Of a stretch of 64,000 nt of DNA, positions 12,295 through 24,171 are shown piece by piece. The notes below the pieces were generated by a model. The model was not told the origin of the DNA. It worked only from the letters and a program-made list of their open reading frames with translations, and searched no databases. The position numbers and the translations under genes were made by a program. Every line of letters begins with the position of its first letter. Position 1 is the first letter of the stretch. Source of the stretch: Hericium rajendrae (taxonomy: Eukaryota; Basidiomycota; Agaricomycetes; Russulales; Hericiaceae); the NCBI GenBank assembly GCA_033439255.1, contig CM065884.1, forward strand, positions 1,364,001 to 1,428,000. The letters run 5' to 3'.

Positions 12295-13223
12295 TGCCGC
12301 GGACCTGGCAAGTTATCTGCAACGACGTAGAGGTGAGAGAGGCGCACAAATTTGCAGGTGAACGGACTGACCTTGGCTGCCCCACCAACTCTCCGCAAAA
12401 CGGGGAACAGAGGCTGGAAAGTCGAAGACATACACGGATAGCAGTGACGATATATGGAAGGGACCGGTCCGCGGTGTCGCGTATCCGATGTGACCGCTAA
12501 GAGTAAATCAGAGTATTGATCCCGATTGATGGTCCTAGGCGCCCCGGCAACCCGGCATGATAGGTTAGAGGGCATACACTTGGGGCATTAGCCAATTTCA
12601 GCCTGGCTGTTATGTCGCCAAAGTGGGTTTGTGCCAACTTATTCCAGCCAACCCTCTGTCTACGCACAAAGGGTTGGATGAAATTAATTGGCACAGACCC
12701 ATTTTGGCGACATAACAGCTAGGCCAAAATCCATTAATGCCCCTAGTGATGGCTTGATATCTTTTAATACCTCCTCTATTAGCCGACGAACTCACTACGA
12801 TTCCACGGTGCATTAATTGTAAGCAGTTCAAAGAAGAACTCAAGTGACCTTTCACGGTCCTGAGTCTACGATATGACATATCAAAGACCATATCAAACGC
12901 CTTGCAAACGTTCAAATGATCCCCTCATCCAATCGGGTTTCGTGAATCGGCTGTAAACATATGACGGACGGTCATTTCCCCCTAACTCACCACCGAACGA
13001 AGAGATGCGTGACCTTGCAACCCCTGGATAGGAATCAGATGTGCATGGTCAGGCTCCCGGAGCTTGCGATACCGCGAATGGACATCCATTCTCAAAGTGA
13101 ACAGCGGCCGAATGACACAACAGCACGTCACGCTACGATTTGTAAGTCATCAAAATAGTTCAGCAAGAAACTTAATTGTAACAGGACATCTGACCGAAGA
13201 TGAGCCTCAGCTCAGCGGATTGT
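12295..13223. other. Intergenic region upstream of MFS gene with foldback element
   Basis: No coding sequence supported. It holds the MFS promoter (right of 12294), the foldback element at 12582-12743, and the 3' flank of the WD40 gene ending at 13224. Confidence 0.5.
12582..12743. mobile_element. MITE-like foldback element, about 162 bp
   Basis: Almost the whole segment is one imperfect palindrome centred near 12662. The outer GGGGCATTA (12582-12590) pairs with TAATGCCCC (12735-12743). The middle GCTGTTATGTCGCCAAA (from 12607) pairs with the reverse complement ending at 12720. The inner CCAACCCT pairs with AGGGTTGG. Arms are about 75 nt, with scattered mismatches and a minimal loop. No reading frame and no transposase are present. 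This architecture fits a miniature inverted-repeat or foldback element; the target-site duplication is not clear. Confidence 0.65.
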
Positions 13224-14620
13224 CTATTCATTAACAATACCATAGACTTCTACAATCCCCTTACCCTCGTCGTTAAATCCACCAACCGCAAACCAGTCCT
13301 TTGAATGAGTGATTGCGTTGACCTTTGTAATGTCTTTGGTATGTCTGGTCCAGCTCGTCACGATCTCCAATTTCGCCGAATCCTCGCCAATGCGAGACAG
13401 CACGTGCAGGGATACAGTCCCGAGAAGGGTGCATGTCAGAATTTGCTCTGGCGCTATGAAAGACCTGCAAAGATCAGATCAGCATTCCCAAAAACTTGAG
13501 ATCGGTTACAGGCAGCTTACACAGCGACAATGGGTCCTTCGGCAATTTTGAATGAGAAGCTTTCGTCGGACTTGAGTCCCTCCCATTTCCTGCTTCTTTT
13601 CTTCTTTTTGTTTGTCGAATCTTGTCGTTTTTCTCCTCCCGCGCCGATCCAGAGGTGACCATCTGCTGAGCCGGTGGCGAGCAGACCTGACACAGACACC
13701 GAAGATGATAGAACAAAAGGTGGGGCGAGTGATACACCAGACGCTTGCGGCGCTGCAGCTGGGGGTATACAAACATGAGGGCTGAGGTTCAAACAAAAAT
13801 TATATCACATACCAAAATCGTGCCGGGACAAGATGATGCCCTGTTGAAAATCGAAATGCAATATTGCAGAATCGTAGCCGCCGCTGACGAGTTCATTTGG
13901 TCGGTCCGGAATGAATCTTACTGTCCCGCACACCTATTTCGGATTGAGGAAACTAATTATGCCAACTACGCCAACGACAGGAAGGTCATGATAACGTACG
14001 CTATCATGGCGGGCCTTCATTTTCGTGATCTTTTTGGTCGACAGTTCGATGGTACCTACGGACCCACTGTCCGTAGAAAAAGCAAGAAACTTATCATCCT
14101 TGGCCAAGGTAATCTGACTAGGACATGTCAGCGAATTAAATAAGACCAGAATGTCTGTGCGGTGTACCTCGTTCAAGACATCCTCTTCATCTTCACCTAC
14201 ATCCAATGAGTGTATCGTGTCTTCACTTGAGGAGACGAGTTTCATGTTATCAAGGTCAAACAGATGCAACTATATAACTGGATGAGAGTCCATTGCGATG
14301 CGATAGAGGTCAAGTCTTACACGCCGTCCACATGCTACCCAGACAAGGCCCAATGCCTCATCCCTGGTCCTCAAGCATGCGATCGAGGATACCTCGGAGC
14401 CAAGCCCTCTGATTGCTTTGACAACTTTGCGTTCATTTGGGCGATATATTCGAACACTTCCATCGTCTGCCGCAAAGCCGTGAATGAATGTCAGACTCTC
14501 GCATACGAGTACGAAGGAACTGACCAGATCCAACGTATAAATGTCCTGACGAGGTGACGGCTAGTGAAGAAATTTGGCTTGGTGTCCGGAAAGTAGTTCG
14601 CAAACCATCAACGTCTCCAT
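13224..14620 (-). CDS. WD40-repeat protein, WDR53-like (one apparent frameshift)
   Basis: A beta-propeller scaffold; human WDR53 is a putative DCAF (CUL4-DDB1 adaptor), so a ubiquitin-ligase role is inference. The ATG at 14620 gives METLMVCELLSGHQAK. A missing A at 14573-14575 then shifts the frame to ISSLAVTSSGHLYVGS. Repeats include DDGSVRIYRPNERKVV, FLAFSTDSGSVGTIELST, GLLATGSADGHLWIG, a Lys-rich insert NKKKKRSRKW and ILTCTLLGTVSLHVLSR. The end is WFAVGGFNDEGKGIVEVYG, with TAG at 13226-13224. It shares a 265-bp divergent promoter with the glutamine-synthetase-like gene. Confidence 0.8.
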
Positions 14621-14885
14621 CGCTTGCTACAGAGGCCATGAAGCGTGAATGGAAGCCACCAAAGTGATACCAATCTGTAGAAGACCCCAAATGCAACGTT
14701 ATCTAATCTTATCTACCCCATAAGGTGACGTTGATAGACAACTCCTTCGGCGCCTCCAGTGCTATCGCAGATTCTAGAGAGCGGGTTGCGAAACAGATCA
14801 TTCTCGCCCTCGCGGTTACAAACCGCCGCACATCCCATCGTCGTTTGACCCTTAAAGTCTTCAAGTCGACTTGATACATCCAGCC

Positions 14886-17087
14886 ATGCCTCTCCATACT
14901 GCAACCGCTTACGCGCCCAAAACCATAGTGGAATTGAAGGCTCTTCTGCGAGGTGATACGAAAGTGAAGGTTGCTGGTGAGTGTGTTCTAAAATGGTCTC
15001 TCTCAAATGTCTCTGACGCTGGTTCAGGGTTTGATGGTGCTTCGTTTCCACATTGCATATAAGCTTCTGATATTCATTGACTACAGTGGATGGCGTTCTA
15101 AGAGGCAAATACATGGTGTGTCTGAAGCTAAGTGCTCGCATTGCATATCGCTCATGTTCGAGCGTCTGGCAAAGTCCAAGGAGAAGTTTATCGGTGCTGC
15201 ATCATCCGATGGTTTTGGGTTTTGCAGTGTTCTCTTGTACGTCATTCCGTGTAAGTCTTCCTTAGCCGTCATCTCATGATTTTTTCAGCGGATGGGATCT
15301 GCACGATATGGTGTATACCAAGGAATTATTGATCTCCAATCGAGGGAACGGGTATCGCGACCTTCTGGCGCGAATAGACCTCTCCACCTATCGCCGGATA
15401 CCTTGGGAGAACGATGTCCCCTTTTTCTTGGTTTCGTTTTTAGATCCGGAAACAAAGGAGCCCATCAGCGTCTGTCCACGCGGGGTCCTCCACAGAGCAG
15501 TAGACAGAGCCGCAAAGCAGGGATGGCAATGCTTCGCTGGTGTCGAGCTCGAGGTGAGACGGTCTGCATGCAAGCGTCGAGGTGTTGAGCTCATAGAACC
15601 CGTCAATCCAGTATTTCCAGTTCAAAGGTATCAGGTAATTCTAATATTTCTTCGGAGGCTAACTCTCCCATAGAAACACCCCATACTCTGGCGGAGAAGA
15701 GATTTCAGGATCTTCAACCATTGACACCAGGAAGTGAGAGTCACTCTTCCAAGGGGTTGGGCGTCATATTAATCCTCCGTCCTGCAGTGCACGGCTATTC
15801 GCTGTTGCGTACACAGCTCAATAGCCAGTATTTCACCGATATCTTCGACCAAAGTCAAGAATTCGAAGTACACTTGGAGGGCCACCGTATGTTATTGTAC
15901 TTATTCGGCTGCTCTAGGACAGCTCTTACATCATGATTCAGATACAGAGACCGGTCCTGGTGTATTCGAGACTGCTCTGGCGTATACAACGGCAGCGAGA
16001 ATGGCAGACAACGCTCTGCTTTTCAAGTTCTTGACCAAGAGTCTCGGAATGAAACATGGCATTACCCCTAGTTTTATGGCGAAGCCATGGGCAAACGTAC
16101 GTCCCGCGGCTTTTCTTCAATGTCGTCTGACTTACGCACCTGCGCGGAAATAGCTTCCGGGCTGTAGCGGGTCTGTTTCATCATACTTATGAAGTGTTTG
16201 CATGTTGACACGGTTATCACGCTAGCCATATCCACGTATCTATTCGTGGCGCGGATGGCGCGAACGCGTTTGCTGTGGACCCGTCGCAGGCAGGAACAGG
16301 CCGCCCCGATGCAGCATACGACGAACTGAGGTTCATCAGCCAAATAGGCGAGCAGTTCCTTGCTGGTGTACTCGAAGGGTTGCCGGATAGTAAGTGCCTC
16401 ATCTCCTTTGACTACAAAGGGGCTGAAATGTATTCTTATCAGTTATGCCAACGGTAAGCTTCTTCCTTCAAAGTGACGCAGTTTACCCTCAGCCGACTTG
16501 CAGCTTGTCCCCACCATCAACGGCTACAAACGCCTTGTCGCCGGCGAGGCCTTCTGGGCCCCGAACGCCGTGACGTACGGGTACGACACCCGCGCCGCAT
16601 CCGTGCGTATCATCGCGCCGCCTTCCGCGCCTCCCGCCGCGACCCGCTTTGAGATTCGCGTGCCCGGCGCGGACGTCAACGCATTCTTCGCCCTGAGCGC
16701 TATATTTGGGTGTGGCTTCCGTGGCATCCAGAAGAAGCTGAAGCTCCCTGGCCCGCCTATGTCGCAGCTCTCGCCGGAGGACAAGATCAGCGGGAAGGTA
16801 TGTATCGGTCCTCCTTGTGGAATGTGAAGATATTTAGTCTGTCCTCAGGTCCAAATGCTTCCGACCACCCTGGAAACCGCGACGCAGAGGATGATGCGAC
16901 CTGAGAGCATCGCTCGCGAAGTGCTTGGCGACGACTTCGTCAACCACTTTGGCGGAACGCGAGAACACGAAGTAAAGCTCTGGCATGAGGCAGTGACCAA
17001 CTGGGAAGGTAAGCTGAGAGTCTATGCGTCCAGATACACTTGCTGATTCGAAGGCCCGAAGTGGAACGTTACCTCGAATTGGCCTGA
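14886..17087 (+). CDS. Glutamine-synthetase-superfamily enzyme (GSI/FluG C-domain type)
   Basis: ATP-dependent ligase joining glutamate, or a relative of it, to ammonia or an amine. The sequence is nearer type I/FluG-like GS than the fungal type II glutamine synthetase. In-phase exons read MPLHTATAYAPKTIVELK, GFDVDGVLRGKYM, YFQFKETPHTLAEKRFQ, then the catalytic residues of the ATP-grasp-like barrel: HTETGPGVFE, KPWANLPGCSGHIHVS, IMPTLVPTINGYKRLVAGE, TRFEIRVPGADVNAFFALS. It ends WEVERYLELA (TGA 17085-17087). There are about a dozen introns and no frame breaks. It stands alone, without the amidohydrolase half of FluG. The true substrate (glutamine, gamma-glutamyl-amine or other) cannot be decided from sequence. 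Confidence 0.9.
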
Positions 17088-17276
17088 TGAATTCTCGGGT
17101 CTCGTTATGTGCTTGGAAAAGAGAAGGAGAATAATGTACGGTCTACATTTCCTGTATAATACAAAGAGCAGCACAAAGAATGGCACAAGTCCCGGCAGTC
17201 CCGATCTTCCTACAATCCCACATCATCCTGACATAAAATTACAAGAGAATTAGGTGAAGTTGAGCCCATACTGCAG

Positions 17277-18403
17277 CTAGACCATGACGCCGGTCGCAGG
17301 TGCAGCGGTGGTGGCAGGGTTGATGCCGGGCACGGGCAGACCTGTGGGCGACCCCGAAGTGAGCAGGTCGGCGTCCACCGTGTTGGTCACTGGTGCTGCG
17401 GTGGCCGGAGCCGCCTCGTCTGCCTGATCAGCGGCCAATGTCCGAGACGTGGCCGCAACTGCATCGTTGCGCTCGGGACGAACGGTCTTATACCAGTCGA
17501 GGAAGTGGGTGACGTCCTGTGCAAAGCATATCAGACGTTCGAATCGTACAAATAAGAGGCTAGCAATCGGGGACATACCGCTGCAATGGTGCCGGCCATG
17601 GTGTTCTCCACGATCCATGAAGGGATCTTGCCTCCAGGAGAGCTCGAAGTGGCCATGCGCCATTCCACCTTGCCGTTGGGCAATTCTTTGATGCTCTCAA
17701 CGCTAGTGTAGGTGCCCTTAGTAGCCTTGAACTCCTTCTTGAACATATCTGCATCATCGCTAACATCTATGGGGACGGAGACAAATATTCTGGACGCAGA
17801 TTCAGCACACTACCACCTGACTTCGACATACTGAATAACAAACCCGTGTCGCTGAGATGAACTCTCATCTAAATGCGCAACTTGCAAGACGGTGAAGTGA
17901 CGGGGCGAAATGGGGTGCGTGAACTCATAGTACATCGACCAGATAGCCTGAGAAGGCGAAATTTCCTTCAGCAGCTCGGCCTTCTTGACATCCTTGATGT
18001 ACCTGCACCCAGGGCAGATGTGAGAAGGTATGAGCGATGAAATCGGTTCAGAAACGCACTTGGTCTCATTCTCGGAGTGGTTCTTGCCAAGCGTGTTCCA
18101 GAATTCATCGAACGTCGCTTCGTCTGCCGCATGCTCACTGACTCTGCAGTGCCAGCCGGCACCGTCGCCAGTGCCCTTGGCCCTCGAAAAGGTATGGACC
18201 CGATTATTGTGGTACGATTTCCCGCGCTTCCAGGTAGGCGTGGAAGCTAGGATTTCGCGGGCTGCAGAGAGGATGGCATCCTCCGAAGGCAGTTCTAGAG
18301 TAAGAAACGCGTTAGATTGAGTTTCTGAAAGCAGATTACCACTCGTACGAGACGACTTCACGTCTTTCTTGATCGTGAGCTGGAAAGTGGATGACTGAGA
18401 CAT
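17277..18403 (-). CDS. DUF3074 (START-like) domain protein
   Basis: A predicted lipid-binding START-like fold protein of fungi, with no established function. The ATG at 18403 reads MSQSSTFQLTIKKDVKSS. The domain shows TPTWKRGKSYHNNRVHTFSR, GWHCRVSEHAADEATFDEFW, KNHSENETKYIKDVKKAELL, a hydrophobic strand RHFTVLQVAHLDESS, and EVSDDADMFKKEFKATKGT-YTSVE followed by PGGKIPSWIVENTMAGTIAA-DVTHFLDWYK, typical of the family's end. An Ala/Thr/Pro-rich tail (about 80 residues) finishes at the TAG 17279-17277. Four or five introns, all in phase. Confidence 0.8.
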
Positions 18404-19193
18404 GGTGGTGGTTAGAAGTAAGTCCGTTGCTGCGCAACCCCGAGCTCTATTTGTGAGTCGAACGGGACAGCGGGTAGTGTCTTTGCCGATGCGTCATACC
18501 CTGGGACAGTTCGCAGCTAACGTCAACCGTCAGTGTCCCGCAGCAATTGACTTGCTTGCAAAGCAAGGGTTGTACACATCGTCGGGCAAGGTGGCTGTCG
18601 GTTATGAAGGAAGTCTAAAGGCGCAGTCTTGAAGGAACAAGGGTCGGGTGAAGTATTTTGTACTCCGAGCGCTCTAGATCTGCCATGCAACGCGCTCAGC
18701 AGTGCCAAGTGATTCGTTTTCTTTCAGGCTCCTTCAAACACAAAACATGTAGTATTGCATGCTATCTGAGCGGCTGTCTTGGATTCGGGGGAACAATATT
18801 TGTATGCAAATAAGTTGGAACAAAATCACACAGAATGAGCTTGGAGCCAGGAGAATGACTTCCAGATGGTATCATCTAGTGTCGTCAATCTTTGGATAAG
18901 CATTTTCAATATAGTATTCCAGAGGCAGAATAGACAGGACTCAACACTTCGTACCTCAGGATCGTCTGTCTGAACGTCAATAGTGAAAGACAAAACACGC
19001 AATCGGCTGCAGCTCTTCGTCACCCTCAGCTGGCTAGCTCACCTTGACACGATTGAAGGAGCGAACAATCAAGTCCCCCAGCAAGAAAGTAGATGGGGAG
19101 GCAGTTCCATATGCGAGAGGATGAAGTAGATATGATATTATCTGGAAGCTAGTAAATGAAAGCAAGGGCCCGGTCACGCATAAATAGCGGCGG
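18404..19193. other. Intergenic, promoter of DUF3074 gene and 3' flank of bL27m
   Basis: Only short non-conserved reading frames. I see no gene, RNA or repeat in it. Confidence 0.5.
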
Positions 19194-19801
19194 TCATGAC
19201 GCGGACTGGGAGACAGCTGGAGCCTCTGACTGCTCCGCCAGATTTGTGAGACCAAACCATCGACTGCGTCCAAGGGCCGTTTCATCTCGGGGAAGTTTCT
19301 CGCCGCGCGTAAGCACCACACCGACGAACTTGCGCTCGCTTCGCATCCACTTCTCCTTGTAGAAGCGGACATAGCCAGGAGCGACCGCGTAAATAGTGTG
19401 GTCGCGTCCAATCTTCACCTATGACCAAAGTTCGGAAGAAGAAAAATAAAGGAGGGCTCAATATGACTCACATGTTGCCCAGGGTGGAATTGTGTACCAC
19501 GTTGTCTGACGATAATGTTGCCGGGGATGACATATTGATCTGTGTAGGCCATTAGGATTAACACCGGAGTCATGATGCGCTTATACGCACCTGAGAACTT
19601 CTTTACACCCAACCGCTTTCCAGGTGAACCACCATGATTTCGAACAGAGCCTCCAGCGCGCTTTGTCGCAGTACGGACAGCACCTGTTACACAATAATGA
19701 ATATTGGACGACAAAAAGAGATCAAAGCACAGGAACGAACCAAGGGCGGAGAAGGGGCTGCGAAGTGCCTCACAACAACGAGAGAAAGACAAAAAAGACA
19801 T
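19194..19801 (-). CDS. Mitochondrial large-subunit ribosomal protein bL27m
   Basis: A component of the mitoribosome near the peptidyl-transferase centre. Spliced length is 148 residues. The ATG at 19801 starts [20 protein letters not shown], a presequence-like exon rich in Ser/Arg. The L27 core follows: [60 protein letters not shown]. The usual fungal C-terminal extension ends [10 protein letters not shown] (TGA 19196-19194). Three introns in phase. It faces SKP1 across 200 bp, so the two probably share a promoter. Confidence 0.95.
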
Positions 19802-20001
19802 AATGGCGAGTGTTGTGTTCACCTGGCCCTTTCTTTTCCGGATGTGGCTGTATCGCTTGGGCCTTGCAACGCGTGTGCGGCTGTGGCGTGAGCTGACTCG
19901 CGTGGCGCGCGAACCCTTTATTTACCTCTTCACGAAAACGTCCAAGACACTCATCTCGCCCTCTCACATCAACCCTCACTTTCTCACTCTCTACTATCAT
20001 A

Positions 20002-20764
20002 ATGGTTCTCCTCGTCACCTCCGATAATGAGCAGTTCGTCGTCGACAAGGACGTCGCCGAGCGCAGCGTGCTTATCAAAAACATGCTCGAAGGTGCGTCC
20101 AAGAAGGCGAGCCTCACGGTCAATCGGCCCATCCTGACCTCGATCTTTATCCAGATGTTGGCGAGAGCGATCAGCCAATTCCTCTGCCCAACGTTTCTTC
20201 CAGCGTGCTCAAGAAGGTACGTGTTTAGCCTTCGACGGCGATATCGTTGTTAAGCGCCGGACGCGCACAGGTCCTGGAGTACTGTGAACACCATCGTGGC
20301 GAGCCCCTCCCTACCGCCGAATCCGAGTCTGCAGATGAGACCCGCAAGCGCACGACTGACATTAGCGAGTGGGACCAGAAGTTCATCGCTGTTGATCAGG
20401 AGATGCTCTTCGAGATCATCCTCGCCGCCAACTACCTCGACATCAAGGCATTGCTGTACGTTCGATTTGCTCCCTTATTGCGCTTAGGTCTTAAGTTCCA
20501 TCTTCCCAGTGATGTCGGCTGCAAGACTGTCGCGAACATGATCAAGGGTAAGACCCCTGAGGAGATTCGCAAGCTCTTCAACATCGTCAACGACTTTACC
20601 CCTGAGGAGGAGGTGCGTCTAACAGCAACTGATCTTGGCGTCTTACTCATGTCTTTGCTCTCGCTACAGGCGCAAATCAAGAAGGAGAACGTAAGTGTTC
20701 TTGCCACATATATTCAAATATTTTACTTATAATTTCTATGCAGGAATGGGCTGAGGACCGCTAA
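20002..20764 (+). CDS. skp1: SKP1, ad hoc SCF ubiquitin-ligase adaptor
   Basis: Links F-box proteins to cullin-1 in SCF ligases; also found in kinetochore and V-ATPase-assembly complexes. Spliced length is 160 residues, normal for the family. [20 protein letters not shown] begins the BTB/POZ fold. Next come [32 protein letters not shown], an acidic insert with [52 protein letters not shown] and [20 protein letters not shown]. The end is the canonical EWAEDR, just before TAA 20762-20764. Five introns, all in phase, no frame breaks. Confidence 0.97.
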
Positions 20765-21263
20765 ACCTCCTGTATGTAGTGTTCAGCGACCTTGTCGACG
20801 GCCTGTGTTTTCGTGTTTTCTTTAATGCCACTTCCCTGGCACATGTACATCAGAACGCATCTTGTCTCGCTCTTCTAATACATGTCGCTCCCCGATAATG
20901 TAGTCAATATCGAATTAGCAGAGCGTATCAGGCTTGTCGCGAACCAGGAATCACCCAATTATGAGTGAGTAAATATCCGGAACTCGGAATTCTCGCGGAT
21001 AGTTGCCATGCCAGGCGACAGCATCGTGGTCGTGCACAGAAACAGATAGCTTCGTGAGCGTCTTCGTGTCGAGTTGGCCGTCCTCGAGACTCAAGACTCG
21101 GTCCCAAGGGGACGGCGGAAAGCCAAATTCCTGTTTTAGAGGTCACGGTGGCAGTGTCCTTGAGCTCGAACGGAGGTGGGTCTATTCACTGCTCTGTTCT
21201 TTATCTACCTAACTTGCTTTCACTCTCACCGCCTTCCATCCACTTATTCGTCTATAACGTTGT
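20765..21263. other. Intergenic, SKP1 3' UTR and capping-enzyme 5' region
   Basis: A 28-codon upstream ATG frame at 20881 (MSLPDNVVNIELAER) could be an upstream ORF of the capping-enzyme mRNA. No other signal seen. Confidence 0.4.
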
Positions 21264-23137
21264 ATGTCACCAATACCCGAGCTACCAGGGAACCCAGTTC
21301 CACGCGGTTCGGACCAGGATCGCTGGCTCAGGAGTCACGTTGCCTCCCTGTGCGGACTCGAGCATGACCGGTATGTCTTCACCCTCGGCGACCGCACCGG
21401 GCGTGTATTCATGTTCTATTCCGCTGTCTGTCTAGGTTTCCAGGAAGCCAACCTGTCAGTTTTGGGGTGAAGGATCTTGACAGGCTAGAGAATCAGGAGT
21501 GAGTGGTGCCTTTGTCGTGTGGCGTATGTCATTCTGCGCGGCCGAGCTAATATGACGCGTTTTTTTGCGGTTGTGCAGCTACTGGGTCTGCGAGAAGTCG
21601 GATGGGATCCGGGTACTGTTCGTGATTCTGACGAATCTCGATACGAATGAGCAGCTGGTCTTCATTGTGCGTTCCGCCGCCCGTTGCGCCTTCCATCGCG
21701 AGCTGACGTTTTGCAGGTGGACCGGCACAATGTCTATCGAGAGCTGCCTGGGATGTACTTCCCCCATTATGACGACCCGAAAATGCCTTTACGGAGCACT
21801 ATCATCGACGCTGAACTTGTCATTGATACGGACCCGAGAACAAAGCGTGTATGTCTCAGCTTTGTGCTGCACACGCACAAACTTACAACTGAGTGTTCTT
21901 CAGGAGAAGATGCGTATGCTTTGTTTCGACTGCCTTGTGATAGACAACCAGAATGTCATGGCAAGAACGCTTGACAAACGGTATGGGGTACGTGCACTTC
22001 AAAATCTGTCCACGGCGCCTGTCCACTAAGGGGAACCATACCCATCAGCGATTAAAAGAGTGGTTCTTCCGACCTTATTCACGAATGATGCGCGACCATC
22101 CATACATGGGCGAACGCTTTCCCTTCGAGTGAGTCCTCCAGTCTTAATCCCACTTGTATTCTGGATCGGTTCATGTCCGCCGTCTCATCAGTATCCAGAT
22201 CAAGGAAATAAATCTATCATATCACCTCGAGAAGGTGTTTGATGTTGACATTCCGAATCTGCAACACGGAAATGATGGTCTCATTTACACGCCCGTCACC
22301 ACTCCCTATGTCCCTGGGACAGATACCAACATGTGAGTAGCTGCCGGCCTTTTTGGTTGCACACGAGGTATTGACCTGCTCCGCAAAGCTTGAAATGGAA
22401 GCCGCCATCAGAGAACTCCATAGACTTCAAACTAGTGCTGCGGTTCCCTCCACTACCTGGGCGCAAAGACCAGCCCGATTTCAGCGCGAAGCCCATCTTT
22501 GCACTGCACGTCTGGTGTGGCGGCGAAGGCGCACGGGCCACATACGAGCCCTACGACGTTATGTACGTCGACGACGACGAATGGGAGAAGTGGGTTCACA
22601 AGCACATCCTTTGTGTCGTGCACATGCTAATGCGCTCCTGGTAGACTGAAAGCCTCGGGCGAGCAACTCGATGACCGCATTGTGGAGGTGCACTGGGACC
22701 CCGTAGGCGAGCACTGGCGCATGATGCGCTTCCGCGACGACAAGCCGCACGGGAACCACCGTTCTGTCGTGGAAAACATCATCCAGAGCATCGCCGACGG
22801 TGTCGAAAGAAGACACTGTATGCACTGCTTCGACGTCTCATTCTCACTAAACATTGACACCTACGCTCGCAGCTCCTTGCACGCTCGAACGCGATCAAAA
22901 ACGCGTGGAAAACACGTCGGCCAGCCCGTTTCCGCGGCACCGGCCATTGCACCACCATCTAGCGCGGCCCCGCCCCCGCCGTATCCTGCCAACCCGAATC
23001 CTTACGTGCAAAGCAAAGCGCCGCCGCCGATGCACGCTCCTCCGCCGCCGCAGGTCGACCTGCGCTACGGCCCCATGGCGCCCTCGCGCTGGAGCAAGGT
23101 CGCGGGCCCGACGGTGGTGCTAGGCATGAACCGGTAG
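21264..23137 (+). CDS. mRNA guanylyltransferase (capping enzyme alpha subunit), two apparent frameshifts
   Basis: Transfers GMP from GTP to the 5' diphosphate end of nascent RNA (yeast Ceg1). The ATG at 21264 reads MSPIPELPGNPVPRGSDQDR. The nucleotidyltransferase motif I with the GMP-binding Lys is YWVCEKSDGIRVL. Further motifs are STIIDAELVIDTDP, MLCFDCLVIDNQNVM, NDGLIYTPVTTPYVPGTDTN-ILKWKP and IVEVHWDPVGEHWRMMRFRDDK. An extra A at 22806-22808 breaks the expected DGVEEDTLLARSNAIKNAWK. A second shift near 22919 is needed to reach the Pro-rich tail (APPSSAAPPPPYPANPNP), which closes with RYGPMAPSRWSKVAGPTVV. Ten short introns. Confidence 0.93.
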
Positions 23138-24171
23138 CGCACGGCCCGCCGCTCGAAAGAGGCGCTCGCTTGCGCACCGCGCTCTTGCTGTCGGAACTCG
23201 CTCCGCGCAGCGTGGATGCCCGTCCACAAACTTGTCAATGGAGCTTCTGTAGGCCCCGCCACGTGTGTACATATTAATTGCAGCCACGCGGGGCCGGCAT
23301 GGCAGGTTGGATCGGCGGGTGGATGGGATGACAGGTGTTTGGTTATGGATACGCTTCGCGGGTTTGGGGAAGAGGTGCTATTGTACATGTGTATGTACAG
23401 AGCGACGGGAACACGCGGAGATGTACGTATGTATGTCAGATGTCAGATGCACGCTTTTATGTACATCGCGGTACGTGGTGCGGACAGTCGAGTCGTAAAG
23501 GTCGTGAACGGTGAACGTAAAAGACGTGCGGACTACGCGAACAGCAGACAAGCACGAGCAAAACAAGGACAGCAGACGCGGACATGCATAGGGTCAAGAC
23601 GAGACAGAGAAGGGATATTGTGGAGTGCATATCTAGGTGGTACACAATGCGGGACGAGACGGAGAGACAAGCGCAGACAAAGCTACGTTTTGGCGTGAAC
23701 ACAAGCAAATGTGCGAGCGGTCGGGTATCAGGGAACAACAACGACGCGCTCGTCGGGGTGGATGGGTGGGACAAAGCAAGACAAGTATCGACACGAAAGA
23801 CAGAGGTCGCCACGGTCGTGCGCCGTCGGCGCCTGTGGGCAAGAGGGAAGATAGGCACAGGTCGTGGACGGGGTCGTGAGGTGCGGAATGCAAGATAAAT
23901 AAACAAAAAATGCGGGGGCCTAGATGAAAGATATGGACGGGATGCGCTAGATGGCGATGCAGATGGATGGATATTGGATATTGGGCGCAGATCTGTCGTC
24001 TGCGTGATGGGTTTGGTGCGCGCGCGCTGTCGGTCGCCGGTGGCGCGGGATCAAGATGGCGTTGCGTAAGATGGAGGCAGGCGAGTGTCGAACGGGGAAT
24101 GTGGTGGGGGCGGCGCAGACGAAGCGGAGTCGAGTACGTTGCGGTCTTTTCAACGGGTCGTGTCGTGTCGC
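23138..24171. other. Convergent intergenic region, about 1 kb
   Basis: G/A-rich on the + strand with many overlapping short frames but no exon-like conservation. Presumably the 3' UTRs of the capping-enzyme and 24.2-kb genes. Nothing else seen. Confidence 0.5.
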
